From assembly GCA_963930655.1 (NCBI GenBank), contig OZ005620.1:6401001-6465000 (forward strand): a stretch of 64,000 nucleotides of DNA, written 5' to 3'. Of the stretch, positions 32,801 to 42,774 are shown one piece after another. Numbering within the stretch: position 1 is the first letter of the stretch; every line of letters begins with the position of its first letter. This DNA comes from Myrica gale. Taxonomy: Eukaryota; Streptophyta; Magnoliopsida; Fagales; Myricaceae. Under the pieces are notes generated by a model. The model searched no databases and was not told the origin of the DNA. It saw nothing but the letters and a program-made list of their open reading frames with translations. The position numbers were made by a program, and so were the translations under genes.

Positions 32801-35329
32801 CTAAGGTGAGAGACCATCTCCTGAAATACTCCAGCCATCTCCTTCCAGCCTGATCCCCCTACCTTTCGGGGTCATCACCACCCCTTTTCTACGTCCCCCA
32901 CTGTATTCTGCAATGGCCACATATCTCTCTGTTTTGTTACTGCATCTTTGCACCAAGAAACCCCGAGAAGCCTCGTTAAATTTAACAGAGAACTCCTTTT
33001 GACTATCAGCCATCTGCAACCTACTAGCCAAGTTCACCATCCAAACAACTCCATACCTACCGATGAAAATGGAACTTAACACTTTCCGGCTCCATTCCGA
33101 AAACTTAATGACACCATTGCCCAAAACAACAACCTCAAACTCCTTAGCTTCGACACTAAAACTATGGGAAAAAGACATTAGGAGCAACAAACAGAACTAA
33201 GGATAACACTTTACCGGAAGAAAGCTATCCGAAAGATCAACCGCAATGAAAAGGAGAGAAAGGAAACAAGACTGATTCATTTAGAGTACAATGAATGGGT
33301 AGTGAACTTGATGTGATCCATCACAATTAGCCAGGACATGCAAAATAGGCTTAAGAAAGGAAGCAAATGCAAAATCAATTAATGGAACGCCATCACAATC
33401 TTTAGTAGTTACAAGGAAAAAGTAGCTAAACCTAGAGCAAATAAATCCAGGACCAGAAGAAAATGCGTCCCAATTTTTTTGTATTACCAACTCTAAAATG
33501 TAAATAGATGGTGTAGGGAACATATTAGTTTGTCGAAAGTTAGCAAGAATATCCTGAAGGTGGTTTACTCCATGAGGCACAAAAAGCAAGAAAGCTTTGA
33601 AGTGGTCAAAACAGTGATGAAAATGAGTTTACCTTGATTACAGCATTGTCGTTGGCTGAGAGCTCAGAATGCCAAAGTGAATCCATTCCCATCAATAAGA
33701 GAATACCATAATTATCTCAAAAATGGGGGAAAACAAAAAAGAGAAGAAGATAATGACAATTGAAGAAGCAACTTCAATGTAGTCTGATAAACTACTAGAA
33801 ATTAACAAGTAAGATACCACATAAACTTAAATATAGTCGATAAACTACTAGAAATTAACACATATGAGACAACATAAGTAACTTAGAACTCAATCAAATT
33901 GGAAACAATGAATGCTAAGAAATACCGCCACGGTGAAGCTGCTTGGAATCAATGAACTCTAAGCAGTCATTAATCTTGTTTGTCTCGAACTTCACAAAAT
34001 GAAGCCTCCCACCAAGAATAGGGTAGCTTCTCCTATTACCGTTGGAGATCCCTAATCTCTCCTTCACAGTCTTTTTCCTCTTATCACTAATTGATTGGTC
34101 TTCATGTCTTGAAAAATAGACCAACTTGATGAGTGATCCTGCCAATATTACATTGCAGAATCTTAAGTTCCAATCAAACTTCAAGAGGCTATCAAGAATT
34201 TTGCAAAAATTTTGCATAGATAAACATAGAACTAAGAAGTCAAGAAACTTGAGAAAATATCAAAGAAATAGTTGCAAAACAGTCACAGCCGACACTTGTA
34301 CCTTTATTCAAGGAGATAAAAAGGTCAATTGAAAGGTACTCCATTTCTAGCTTCCCTAATTTTTTGAGAAGGACCCAGTTATTGTAGAAGATAATCAGTC
34401 CACTTCTAGCAATTCCAGAGATTATGCTTGTTCTAGCCCTATCATCAGAACATATCAGCAAGGGCCAACCAACGGGGAAAATGATTTTGACAAATTGCAA
34501 CTGCGTGCGCGTGCACGATGGGGCAGGGGCGAGTTCCTGCCGACTTTATGGTCACTAGTATTCAACTTCACATGATCTTGCGTTCGTCTAAATATAAATT
34601 TGCAAGCATTAATTCCTTGATAATAATTTTTCAAAAACTGGTGGCACTAGAGAACTGTCTCCTTCACAAAAGCACTGAAAAGGGAGGTGAATCATATTCG
34701 AAGCTCAACAGAAAAACCAATTATTAGAAATTAAGAAATATAATGGAAGTGCAGTCTCCCAACAGACACTCTATAGAAGGAAAAAATTCATGGAAAAATT
34801 ATAGGCATGACTACAATATAAAACATACAGGAACAATACTTTCTTTCTCCTTCTCCCCCACCGCAAAAACATAGAAAGCATAATATAAACTAGGGAGAGA
34901 ACAAAACCAAAAGAAGAGAAAAGAAAAGAAAAAGAATGCATTGACAATTACGGCAGAGATAATATGAAAAAATAACAATTAAAACCTATCCAGTAAATCA
35001 CAGGAATAATTGCCTGAAAAAAAGTGGATTATACCTCCAATGTCAAGAGCAAGATGGGATATATCATCGGACTGATTAGGCAACAGAATTGTGGGGTTTC
35101 TCTCTTCAAAATTCCCTGCAATTGCAGCCTTGCTGAGGTCAAGCTGAGGCCTTGACCCTGACCGGTGAATCAAATTGCCAGCGGGAGGGGCCATGTCTCT
35201 CACGCCCTGACCGCCCTCCTCCCCTGCATCCACCTTCCTGTCTATAGGTTTGCTAGCCCTCTCCGTTTCCTCTTCCTTTTCCTTTATATCGTCAATTCCA
35301 AGAACTGTGTCCTCTGTTAAGCCAGCCAT
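17856..35329 (-). CDS. PANK2: Pantothenate kinase 2 / DUF89 phosphatase, 22 exons
   Basis: The protein phosphorylates pantothenate (first step of CoA synthesis) and carries a C-terminal DUF89 metal-dependent phosphatase. Coding exons, 5' to 3': 35329-35035, 34138-33926, 33655-33633, 27476-27360, 26028-25909, 25809-25715, 25618-25525, 25348-25217, 24424-24312, 24145-23953, 23398-23193, 22663-22619, 22475-22427, 22062-21980, 21350-21234, 20281-20218, 19948-19802, 19695-19539, 19179-19096, 18812-18618, 18422-18351, 17945-17856. All junctions keep phase except inside exon 18. Kinase motifs are [15 protein letters not shown] (from residue 93), [10 protein letters not shown] (177-186), VNIGSGVS and [10 protein letters not shown]. 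Glu203 and Arg265 correspond, as I recall the family, to catalytic residues lost in animal PANK4. The DUF89 half starts near residue 549 and includes [10 protein letters not shown] and [11 protein letters not shown]. The intended length, about 901 aa, matches Arabidopsis PANK2. Exon 18 has a frameshift (separate entry). Introns 3, 4 and 15 contain LINE sequence. Confidence 0.93.
19539..19695 (-). other. PANK2: PANK2 exon 18 with a 2-nt frame loss
   Basis: The exon enters in phase as VDDFDVFRE and, in the same frame, continues [12 protein letters not shown] to a TAG at 19632-19630. The homologous continuation ([20 protein letters not shown]) lies one frame over. Fourteen family residues would need 42 nt, but the exon supplies 40. 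The shortfall lies in an AGAGAGAG run (19667-19674), consistent with loss of one AG unit. As read, the product would stop after about 723 residues, before the FVDNAGAD active-site motif. An alternative acceptor ending TTTAGAG at 19671 would restore the frame while dropping nine residues. An assembly error or allelic variant is possible. Confidence 0.75.
20345..20370. repeat. (GA)n microsatellite
   Basis: A run of about 12 GA units lies in PANK2 intron 15, next to the LINE tail. Confidence 0.85.
20403..20705 (-). mobile_element. LINE 3' tail in PANK2 intron 15
   Basis: Read on the minus strand, the sequence encodes [20 protein letters not shown] and [20 protein letters not shown], followed by an A-rich end (poly-T on plus at about 20409). 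It is homologous to the last 100 residues of the LINE at 27651-33200. It is 5'-truncated, as is typical of L1 retroposition. Confidence 0.8.
23951..23952 (-). other. PANK2: GC donor of PANK2 intron 10
   Basis: Exon 10 ends ...LNEK and the intron begins GCAAGTGTT (GAGAAG|GCAAGT). The acceptor ATACAG|ATTTCATGG gives ISWMEK in phase. AAG|GCAAGT is the strong consensus for GC-AG introns. No GT donor in the vicinity keeps the frame. Confidence 0.85.
24310..24311 (-). other. PANK2: GC donor of PANK2 intron 9
   Basis: Exon 9 ends HF plus TG, and the intron begins GCAAGTAAT (TTCTG|GCAAGT). The acceptor TTTTCAG|GTCAAAAGG yields [12 protein letters not shown], matching the conserved family reading. 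A GT donor four bases downstream would keep frame only with a cryptic acceptor that deletes SKGE, so GC-AG is preferred. Confidence 0.75.
26560..26971 (+). mobile_element. LINE 3' tail in PANK2 intron 4 (opposite strand)
   Basis: The plus strand encodes [20 protein letters not shown] and [20 protein letters not shown], ending in a poly-A tract at 26962-26971. This is the same family as the LINE at 27651-33200, but inserted antisense to PANK2. The 5' end is approximate. Confidence 0.8.
27664..31330 (-). pseudogene. LINE ORF2 remnant: endonuclease, reverse transcriptase
   Basis: The AP endonuclease begins WNIMGLN near 31310, with CLQETK near 31210 and [18 protein letters not shown] at 30571-30870. 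The RT blocks are [13 protein letters not shown] and FADDTLIF. The C-terminal zinc-type region reads [20 protein letters not shown] then [20 protein letters not shown]. Several frame changes and a stop in the endonuclease region disable it. Confidence 0.8.
31740..33190 (-). pseudogene. LINE ORF1-like region
   Basis: The frames at 32801-33190 and 32245-32838 overlap out of phase, so one frameshift separates the DUF4283-like N-terminus from the continuation ([20 protein letters not shown]). Nucleic-acid binding as the LINE ORF1 protein is inferred from position only. Confidence 0.6.
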
Positions 35330-37063
35330 TACTCCAAATTTCTCACTAGCCGCCTAACCCAACTCCCAACTGTTAATAGTCAGAGGCCCGATTGGTCACT
35401 TGACTTTCGCTCAAAATCCATACCAATATTTGCCGAATAATTGAGAGAGAGAGTTACGAAGCTATTAATATTGTCATTACTACCCTAATATGCGACATAA
35501 ACCATCTTTGAAAATAAACTGGATATCAAGCTATTAGAAATTAATATCCAAGTACTGAAATTGAACATGCCACCTAAAAGTACAGCCAATAAATTAATAC
35601 TCAACGAGTCAAAGTGTAAGTTTCTACTTGAAATGCAGGAAAAATACCGAGCTTCAAAAATTAAAGATATAATCAACAGCCAAATAAAAAATGAAGAATT
35701 CCAGATTTTTATTGAAATTCACTGAGTCAAGATCGGCGTTAGACCAGCCGAGAAGACTGATTACATCAAATGATAGAAATAAACACAAAAAGCTCCAACA
35801 TGACATGACGAGTCTCCAATACAGTATGAGTACACTATTGCATCCCCATTTAAGATTCAACCGGAAAAAAAAAATCGACCAGAAAAGGAAAGAGGAATAT
35901 TAAAAGTTGAAAATTCCTGGAGTTAGGAGAGGAAGTGAAAATGAGTAGTTGAACCGAGTCTCAAACAAACAAACGACGAAAAGAAGAACAACAAAGGAGA
36001 CGGCATTAAAAGTGCGGACCTTGAATTGGTGAAGCTATCGATGATTCAGCTGTTGGTCACCAACACGAGGACAAGACTATAGAGCGCAAGATATTGTGTT
36101 CCTTTTGTAAAATTGGTTTGTAGCTGGGTGAGCGAGCTTCGCAAGAGCCTACGGCTATGGGTAGTGTTTCGCGATCGTTTTGGTATATATCGTCATCTGA
36201 TTGTGGGAAGCGATACTCGCAACAGAGACGCGCGTGAGAGTTACGCCGAGTCCAGGATTTACTTTAAAATTGAGAGTACAAAACACGAGAATCCCGGTCC
36301 AATAGGCTGGGCGTTGTAATCAGCAGGAAAAATCGGGGTCTGTGTAAGTAAAATTTTGGAATAAAATTTCGTGATAAAATTTCGGCTGTGAAAAACGTGA
36401 GAGGGAGAACGAAAAAATTAAAAAAAAGTTAGAAAAATAAATAATGAGAATAAAAAAAAAATAAAAAAATTTAAAGAAAAAGTAAGAAAAAAGAATGAGA
36501 ATGTAATGATATTAAAATTTTAGTGTACACAAACGTCGTATTATTTGAAAAAATTGGGGCGTGAGATGCAATAAATTAAAAAATGAAACACGGATAAAGA
36601 AGATATTTTAAAATAACGAGGGAATGAAATGGAATTGGTCAACAAAAGAGTCTATATGGCAATATATTTCATTAACGATTACTTTGTTGTAACAAAATGG
36701 TCCAAAAAATTTATATATACATATGTATCCCACGTCTAATTTGACTGTAGAATAAAAAATATACTCACTTAGTGTTTTTTGAATTTGAATAATATAAGAA
36801 ATTGACACTTTAGTCTTCAAATTTTGATCATTTTTAAGAATTAGTCTTTCGTTTTCAAATTTTAAAATTATAATTTTTAATTTTCTTATTTTGACAAAAT
36901 TATCATTCCGTCAGCTTCCGTCTATCTTCTTAACGGCAGTAACACTTCAATAGTCAACTAAGCAACTAACTAATTAATGAAATTTTGAAAGTAAATGACT
37001 AATACATAAAAGTAGCCAAAATTTTAAGTACTAAACTGTTAATTTTTCAAAAAAATTACTATA
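35330..37063. other. PANK2 upstream region and AT-rich intergenic DNA
   Basis: 35330-36110 probably contains the PANK2 promoter and leader. A leader intron with donor near 36020 is conceivable but not proven. 36110-36310 is relatively GC-rich with no recognised frame. 36320-37063 is strongly AT-rich. Confidence 0.4.
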
Positions 37064-37068
37064 TGGAT

Positions 37069-37732
37069 TGTTGGGTTTATTCCTTCTATGTGAAGGAAAG
37101 CCCAATGGGGGTCTTTAATAAGGCCCAAAGCCCATCAGGGTTTTAACTTATAACCCTAAGGATGAGTTCTTTGAAAGTAGTACGGATTAAAAGAAGAGAA
37201 AGAAAAGAAAGAAACAGTTTTTCTCTTTCACGCCCAGGTTTCATCAAAGGCTAGATACCGCTTCGTTTGCGGTCCGATCGAGCTGAAATTTGGAGGAGAC
37301 GTTCACGACACAAGGGGCTATCATCTGAACGGTGAAGATCAGATTTTGAGCTCAGGAATAGTAGTTCGTACGCGTGAACAGTAACCTCAAAATTGTTGGT
37401 ATTTTCTCTACGTTGTTTTTCCGTTGTATTTGCCAAGATTGATATCGTCTTGAAGATCTGAGTTGTAGCCTCTAGTTGTGACTAGAGAAGACTTTGTGTA
37501 CCCATTATTTGGTTTATAGTGGAGATTTGACTGGACTAGGTCCCGTGGTTTTTTCTTCCTCACACCGGGGAAGTTTTCCACGTAAAAATTGTCTGTGTCG
37601 TTCTGGCTTGGTGTGATTGATTATCTAGATATTATTTTTCAGTACGTATAATTGTTGAGATTGCGCTCTATTTGCTTTCATCTAGAGAGAAGAATTATTC
37701 CGCTGTTTTGTTTGTCGTTATCTCACTCAACA
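37069..37732 (+). repeat. 5' LTR of the plus-strand copia element
   Basis: 664 bp starting TGTTGGGTTTATTCC and ending TATCTCACTCAACA, a Tnt1-like LTR form. It lies three bases before the tRNA-Met primer-binding site. No second copy of this sequence exists in the window. Confidence 0.8.
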
Positions 37733-37735
37733 AAG

Positions 37736-37746
37736 TGGTATCAGAG
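37736..37746 (+). promoter_or_regulatory. Primer-binding site (initiator tRNA-Met)
   Basis: TGGTATCAGAG is complementary to the 3' end of initiator tRNA-Met, the usual primer of plant copia elements. Confidence 0.85.
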
Positions 37747-37782
37747 TTTGGTTGCAAAGTTGTTTGGTGGACAATTTGAGTT

Positions 37783-38516
37783 ATGGAAGCAAATGTGAGT
37801 AGAATGGTTAACCTCAATGGTTCAAATTATCACATATGGAAGGGAAAAATGGAAGATCTTCTTTATGTAAAAGATTATTATCTACCGGTGTTTGCTACTG
37901 AAAAACCGGCTAACAAGTCCGATGCAGAATGGACTTTGTTGCATCGACAGGTGTGTGGGTATATCAGGCAATGGGTAGATGACAATGTTTTAAATCATAT
38001 TAGTGGGGAGACACATGCACGTACTCTATGGAGTAAGCTTGAACAGTTGTATGCTAGAAAAAACTGGAAATAATAAGATGTTTCTAATTAAGCAGATGAT
38101 GGCTTTGAGATACCAGGATGGGACTCCCTTATCTGATCACCTGAATACATTCCAAGGAATTATTAATCAGTTAGCTGGAATGGGTATTAAGTTTGATGAT
38201 GAGATACATGGGTTATGGTTGCTTGGTTCATTACCGGACTCGTGGGAGACGCTCAGAACTTCTTTGTCCAACTCCGCTCCATATGGTGTAATCACAATGG
38301 ATATGACCAAGAGTTGTCTGTTAAACGAAGAGATGAGAAGAAAATCACAAGGATCCTCTTCACAGTCATAAGTCTTGGTTACAAAAAAAAAAAGGGAGAA
38401 GCAAGAGCAGAGGTCCGAAGAACAGAGATAAAGGCAAAAGCAAGTCCAACAGGTTCTCTAATGTCGAGTGCTATCATTGCGGTAAAAATGGACACATCAG
38501 AAAATATTGCAGGCAA
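37783..38516 (+). pseudogene. Copia gag with zinc knuckle, two frameshifts
   Basis: It begins [20 protein letters not shown], the copia gag N-terminus. The frame is lost in an A-run near 38058 and resumes in another frame (MFLIKQMMALRYQDGTPLSD). It is lost again between 38371 and about 38400 at an 11-A run, and resumes as the CCHC knuckle CYHCGKNGHIRKYC (38469-38510), in frame with pol. Confidence 0.8.
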
Positions 38517-41500
38517 TTGAAAAAAGAATACAAGAATGAAATGAAAAATGAGACTGACAAAGATGGTGATGGTAGAGTTGCTACCACTACTCCTGCAGAC
38601 TTCCTCATTATTTATGAAGATGAGGTGATTAATGTTGCATGCCATGAGACCAGTTGGGTGATTGACAGTGGTGCATCCATTCATGCTACATCTCGAAAAG
38701 ATTTATTTACATCCTATAGATCTGGTGATTATGGAACTGTAAAGATGGGCAATGATGGCTTGGTTAAAGTCATTGGTGTTGGAGATGTGTATCTGGAGAC
38801 GAACAATGGCACAAGATTGGTTCTTAAAAAGGTGAAACATATTCCTCACATTCGTTTGAACTTGATTTCTGCAGGTCAACTTGATGATGATGGGTATTGT
38901 AGCACTTTCAGTGATGGTCAGTGGAAGCTTACTCGGGGTGCCATGGTTGTGGCTCGAGGTAAGAAGTTATCTGCGTTATATATTATGCAGGAAAAGATTT
39001 CCAATGACATTGTTAATGCGATGGAAACAGATGGTATAGTAGAACTATGGCACAAGAGGCTTGCTCACATGAGTGAGAAAGGATTAGCCATATTGGGGAA
39101 GAAAAGTCTACTATCTGGGTTGAAAAATACAGATCTGAAAAGGTGCAATCATTGTCTGTCAGGGAAGCAGAACAGAGTCTCATTCAAGAATTCCTCTTCT
39201 TTGAGAAAGTCAGAGATACTGGATTTAGTGCATTCAGATGTATGTGGCCCTATGAAGACAAGAACACTTGGTGACTCAAGTTATTTTGTAACCTTCATAG
39301 ATGATCATTCAAGGAAGTTATGGGTATATTTCTTGAAGACAAAAGATCAAGTGTTGGCTGTGTTCAAACAATTTCAAGCCCTAGTTGAGAGACAGACTGG
39401 GAAGAAGCTGAGGTGCATCCGTACAGATAACGGGGGCGAGTATTCTGGTCCTTTTGATGAGTATTGCAGACAACAAGGAATTCGACATCAAAAGACTACT
39501 CCCAAAACTCCTCAGTTGAATGACATAGCTGAAAGGATGAACAGAACATTGGTGGAAAGAGTGAGATGCTTGCTTTCACAAGCAAATTTGCCAAGATCCT
39601 TTTGGGGTGAGGCGTTAAATACAGTTGTTCATGTGTTAAATCTTACACCTTGCGTTCCTCTACAGTTTGATGTACCAGACCGAATTTGGACAGGTAAAGA
39701 TGTTTCATACGATCATTTACGTGTATTTAGGTGTCTAGCATTTGTGCATATTCCCAAAGATGAAAGGTCCAAACTTGATGTGAAGACGCGACAATGCATA
39801 TTCCTTGGTTACGGTCAAGATGAGTTTGGATACAGATTTTATGATCCAGCTGAAAAGAAAGTTTTGAGAAGCAGAGATGTCGTGTTTGTTGAAGATCAGA
39901 CTATTCAGGATATTCAGAAAGCAGAGAAATCTGTGTCTCGGAAAGGTGATAGTTTGATTGACATGGATTTAGTTCCATTGAAGAATTTGCCAACTCAGGT
40001 TGAGAATGATGTTCAAGATGACCACCAGACTACAGGTGATGTGGATGTTCCCTTAGATGTTCAGACTGATGAACAGTTGACGGTGCTAGAGATTCCGCCA
40101 GAGGTTTCATCCAGGAGGTCTACCAGAGACCGACATCCTTCCACTAAGTATTCAGCAGAACAATATGTGTTATTGACTGACAGGGGAGAGCCCGAGTGTT
40201 TTGCAGAAGTTATGGAAGATGAACATAAGACAGACTGGGTTGAGGCCATGTAAGATGAGATGCAGTCGTTGCATGATAACCACACCTTTGAATTAGTGAA
40301 ACTACCTAAAGGTAAAAGAGCCTTGAAGAACAAGTGGATTTACAGGGTGAAGCAAAGTGAGTTCACTTCACGGCCACGGTACAAGGCTAGATTGGTTGTC
40401 AAAGGTTTCGGTCAGAGAAAAGGTATTGATTTTGATGAAATCTTCTCTCCAGTTGTAAAGATGTCTTCAATTCGTACTGTTCTAGGCCTAGCAGCTACTC
40501 TTGATTTAGAAATTGAGCAGATGGATGTGAAAACTGTCTTCCTTCATGGTGATTTGGAGGAAGAGATTTATATGGAACAACCAGAGGGTTTCAGAGTGAA
40601 AGGTAAAGATGATTACGTGTGCAAGCTGAAGAAAAGTCTATATGGGCTAAAGCAAGCACCGAGATAGTGGTATAAGAAGTTTGAGTCTGTTATGGTAGAG
40701 CAAGGCTACAAGAAGACAACTTCTGATCACTGTGTATTTGTTCAAAAATTCTCTGATGATGATTTTATCATTTTACTGCTTTATGTGGATGACATGTTGA
40801 TTATTGGCAGGAATGCTTTAAGGATCGACAAGCTGAAGATGCAGTTGAGTAAGTCCTTTGCCATGAAGGACTTGGGACCAACGAAGAAAATTATTGGCAT
40901 AAGAATCAGTCGTGACAGGAAAGATAAGAAGTTGTATTTGTCACAAGAGGAGTACATTGAGAAAGTGCTTCAAAGGTTTAATATGGACAACGCTAAAGTG
41001 GTTAGTTCTTCTATTGCTACCCACTTCAGACTGAGCACCGAGCAATGTCCTTCTACAGATGAAGAAATGAAAGACATGACAAGAGTTCCTTACGCCTCAG
41101 CAGTAGGAAGTTTGATGTATGCGATGGTTTGCACAAGACCAGATATAACTCATGCAGTGGGTGTAGTTAGCCGATTCATGTCAAATCCGGGAAATGAGCA
41201 TTGGAATGTTGTTAAGTGGATCATGAGATATCTTCGAGGCACTTCCAGTGTGAGACTTGGTTTTGGAATTAGACAACCATTACTAGTTGGCTACACAGAT
41301 GCAGATATGGCAGGAGATGTGGATACTCGGAAGTCTACTTCAGGTTATCTGATCACTTTTGCAGGTGGGGCTATTGCTTGGCAATCAAGACTTCAGAAGT
41401 GTATTGCCCTTTCTACGACAGAGGCAGAACTTATTGCAGCAACAGAAGCTGCTAAAGAGTTGCTATGGACAAAGAAGTTCATGAGAGAACTTGGTTTCAA

Positions 41501-41753
41501 GCAAGAAAGGTATGTGTTGTTTTGTGATAGCCAGAGTGTTATTCATCTTGCTAAAAATTCCAGTTTTCATGCAAGATCGAAGCATATTGATATTCGATAC
41601 CATTGGATCAGAGATGTGTTGAATGATAAATTACTGGAACTTGAGAAAGTTCACACTGACAATAATGGTGCTGATATGTTAACAAAAGCACTACCAAGAC
41701 AGAAGCTTGAAGATTGTTGTTCGATCGCCGGGATGACGATTTCCTCTACATAG
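38517..41753 (+). pseudogene. Copia pol: protease, integrase, RT, RNase H
   Basis: Protease is SWVIDSGASIHAT. The GAG-pre-integrase zinc region runs from ELWHKRLAHMSEKGL to CNHCLSGK. Integrase has HSDVCGPM, IRTDNGGEYSG and AERMN. RT begins [17 protein letters not shown] and carries LLYVDDM, and RNase H has STTEAELIAATEA and HIDIRYHWIRD. Stops interrupt at 40251-40253 (TAA) and 40665-40667 (TAG), with the frame otherwise continuous. The integrase segment TPQLNDIAERMN departs from the usual TPQQNGVAERMN. Confidence 0.88.
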
Positions 41754-41768
41754 TCGGAAGGGGGAGAT

Positions 41769-42031
41769 TGTCGCCGGGATGCATTCAACCCAGGGCCCGA
41801 TGTGTGGCGATCTCCCCCTCACACATCGGGCCCTGGGTTGGATGCAGACAACCCGTTTCTCCCATGGACTATTGGGTCTGAGACTTGTTGGTAAACCTGG
41901 CCTCTGATACTAGTGTTAGGTGGTCTTGGGCCTTCTCAACCCCAAAAGCTAGCTCAAGAGGTGAGGTTTTCCCTCACACTTATAAACTGACCACCAACCC
42001 CTTCCACAACCGATGTGGGACAACCCCAACA
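41769..42031. repeat. LTR-like 3' unit unrelated to the 5' LTR
   Basis: 263 bp starting TGTCGCCGGGATG directly after the polypurine tract and ending ccgatgtgggacaaccccaaca. It includes a strong hairpin (41781-41845) and phrases common in plant repeats (ttgggccttctcaacccc, ccacaaccgatgtggg). Its boundaries behave like an LTR, but it does not resemble 37069-37732. Confidence 0.5.
41781..41845. repeat. 26-bp-arm hairpin
   Basis: Arms 41781-41806 and 41820-41845 are inverted copies, with a single T/C difference and a 13-nt loop. The core cccagggcccgatgtgtg pairs with cacacatcgggccctggg. Confidence 0.9.
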
Positions 42032-42036
42032 TGGAT

Positions 42037-42774
42037 TTGTAAACCGGCCCGCCATCCAAATATACTCAAACTTATGTGTTTTCTCTTTCTTTCAATTTCA
42101 ATATGAATAACAACGAAGAAAGTGAGCAACATACAATAACTTTAGTAAGGGAAAGCTACGCCTAAGCACTGTTTTACGAGAAAACACACGAGCAAATGAA
42201 GTCATACGGAGAAAGAAAAAAAAACAAAGTCGTGTGGAGATTCCAATAGGAAAAGAAAAGGCCACAGTGCTCTTATTTGGCTACTATAAGCAGTAAGTTG
42301 GCCTAGTCTCTTGCCCAGCCTTCGCCTTCTTCAGTGGCCAAGTTAAGTGTTCAACAGTTCTTCGACCTACCACCTTTCTTTTTCAAGGTTGAGCTTGTTC
42401 AATTGAAGCTAATGCTATCCAAATGGTTTTCTTCACATTATCCATGTCTCACGAGTGAAGACATGAATGGATCATACCCCCTCCCCTCTGACGTTATATT
42501 CAAAATATTCACATTTTTTTTATGCTGTTATCCTCCCTTGGTCTTGTATCTGTGAACCACTGACCTGCACTTACAGATTTTGCATCAAAACCTTGCGTTC
42601 TTGTGCTTGAGATACTCTCAGATTCGCAGGCGTTTGCCAGGTATATTTCTCGCGATTTGGTCGAGCTTACAAAACCTGGTAATTATATTCGCAACTCAAA
42701 CTTCAATTGCTTTTTCTTTTTGGACCAGTGGGGCTGGTGGGAGAGAGCTTTGTGTACCCGTGGCGAAAATGTGA
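42037..42774. other. Intergenic DNA, no gene recognised
   Basis: Several frames of 60-73 codons occur, none with recognisable family features. The composition is close to that of plant leader/intergenic DNA. Confidence 0.4.

Larger units (their letters stand above)
27651..33200 (-). mobile_element. Near-full-length L1-type LINE in PANK2 intron 3
   Basis: It is read on the minus strand, the same strand as PANK2. An ORF1-like region (about 33190-31740) starts [16 protein letters not shown] and includes [12 protein letters not shown] and [20 protein letters not shown], a DUF4283-like pattern. ORF2 starts near 31325 ([26 protein letters not shown] endonuclease). RT follows with [20 protein letters not shown] (29284-29520) and FADDTLIF (29041-29244), then a zf-RVT-type C-terminus (27552-28103). 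The 3' end is an A-run (poly-T on plus at 27651-27661). Frameshifts and stops make it inactive. The 5' limit is approximate, and no convincing target duplication was found. Confidence 0.85.
37064..42036 (+). mobile_element. Degenerate Ty1/copia retrotransposon with unlike ends
   Basis: A 5' LTR (37069-37732, TGTTGGG...CAACA) is followed by the PBS TGGTATCAGAG (37736-37746), gag, pol and a polypurine tract ending gggggagat at 41768. The sequence after the tract (41769-42031) starts TG and ends CAACA but does not resemble the 5' LTR. TGGAT occurs just outside both ends (37064-37068 and 42032-42036), as a 5-bp target duplication would. Gag has two frameshifts and pol two in-frame stops, so the copy is inactive. 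Confidence 0.85.

Noticed and set aside
27651..33200. Target-site duplication for the intron 3 LINE
   Set aside because: I compared the bases beside the poly-T end with those near 33190-33300 and found no convincing match, so no duplication is claimed.
33281..33589. Possible additional PANK2 exon between exons 3 and 4
   Set aside because: Exon 3 to exon 4 joins directly in phase with the conserved [12 protein letters not shown] reading, so this open frame is intronic.
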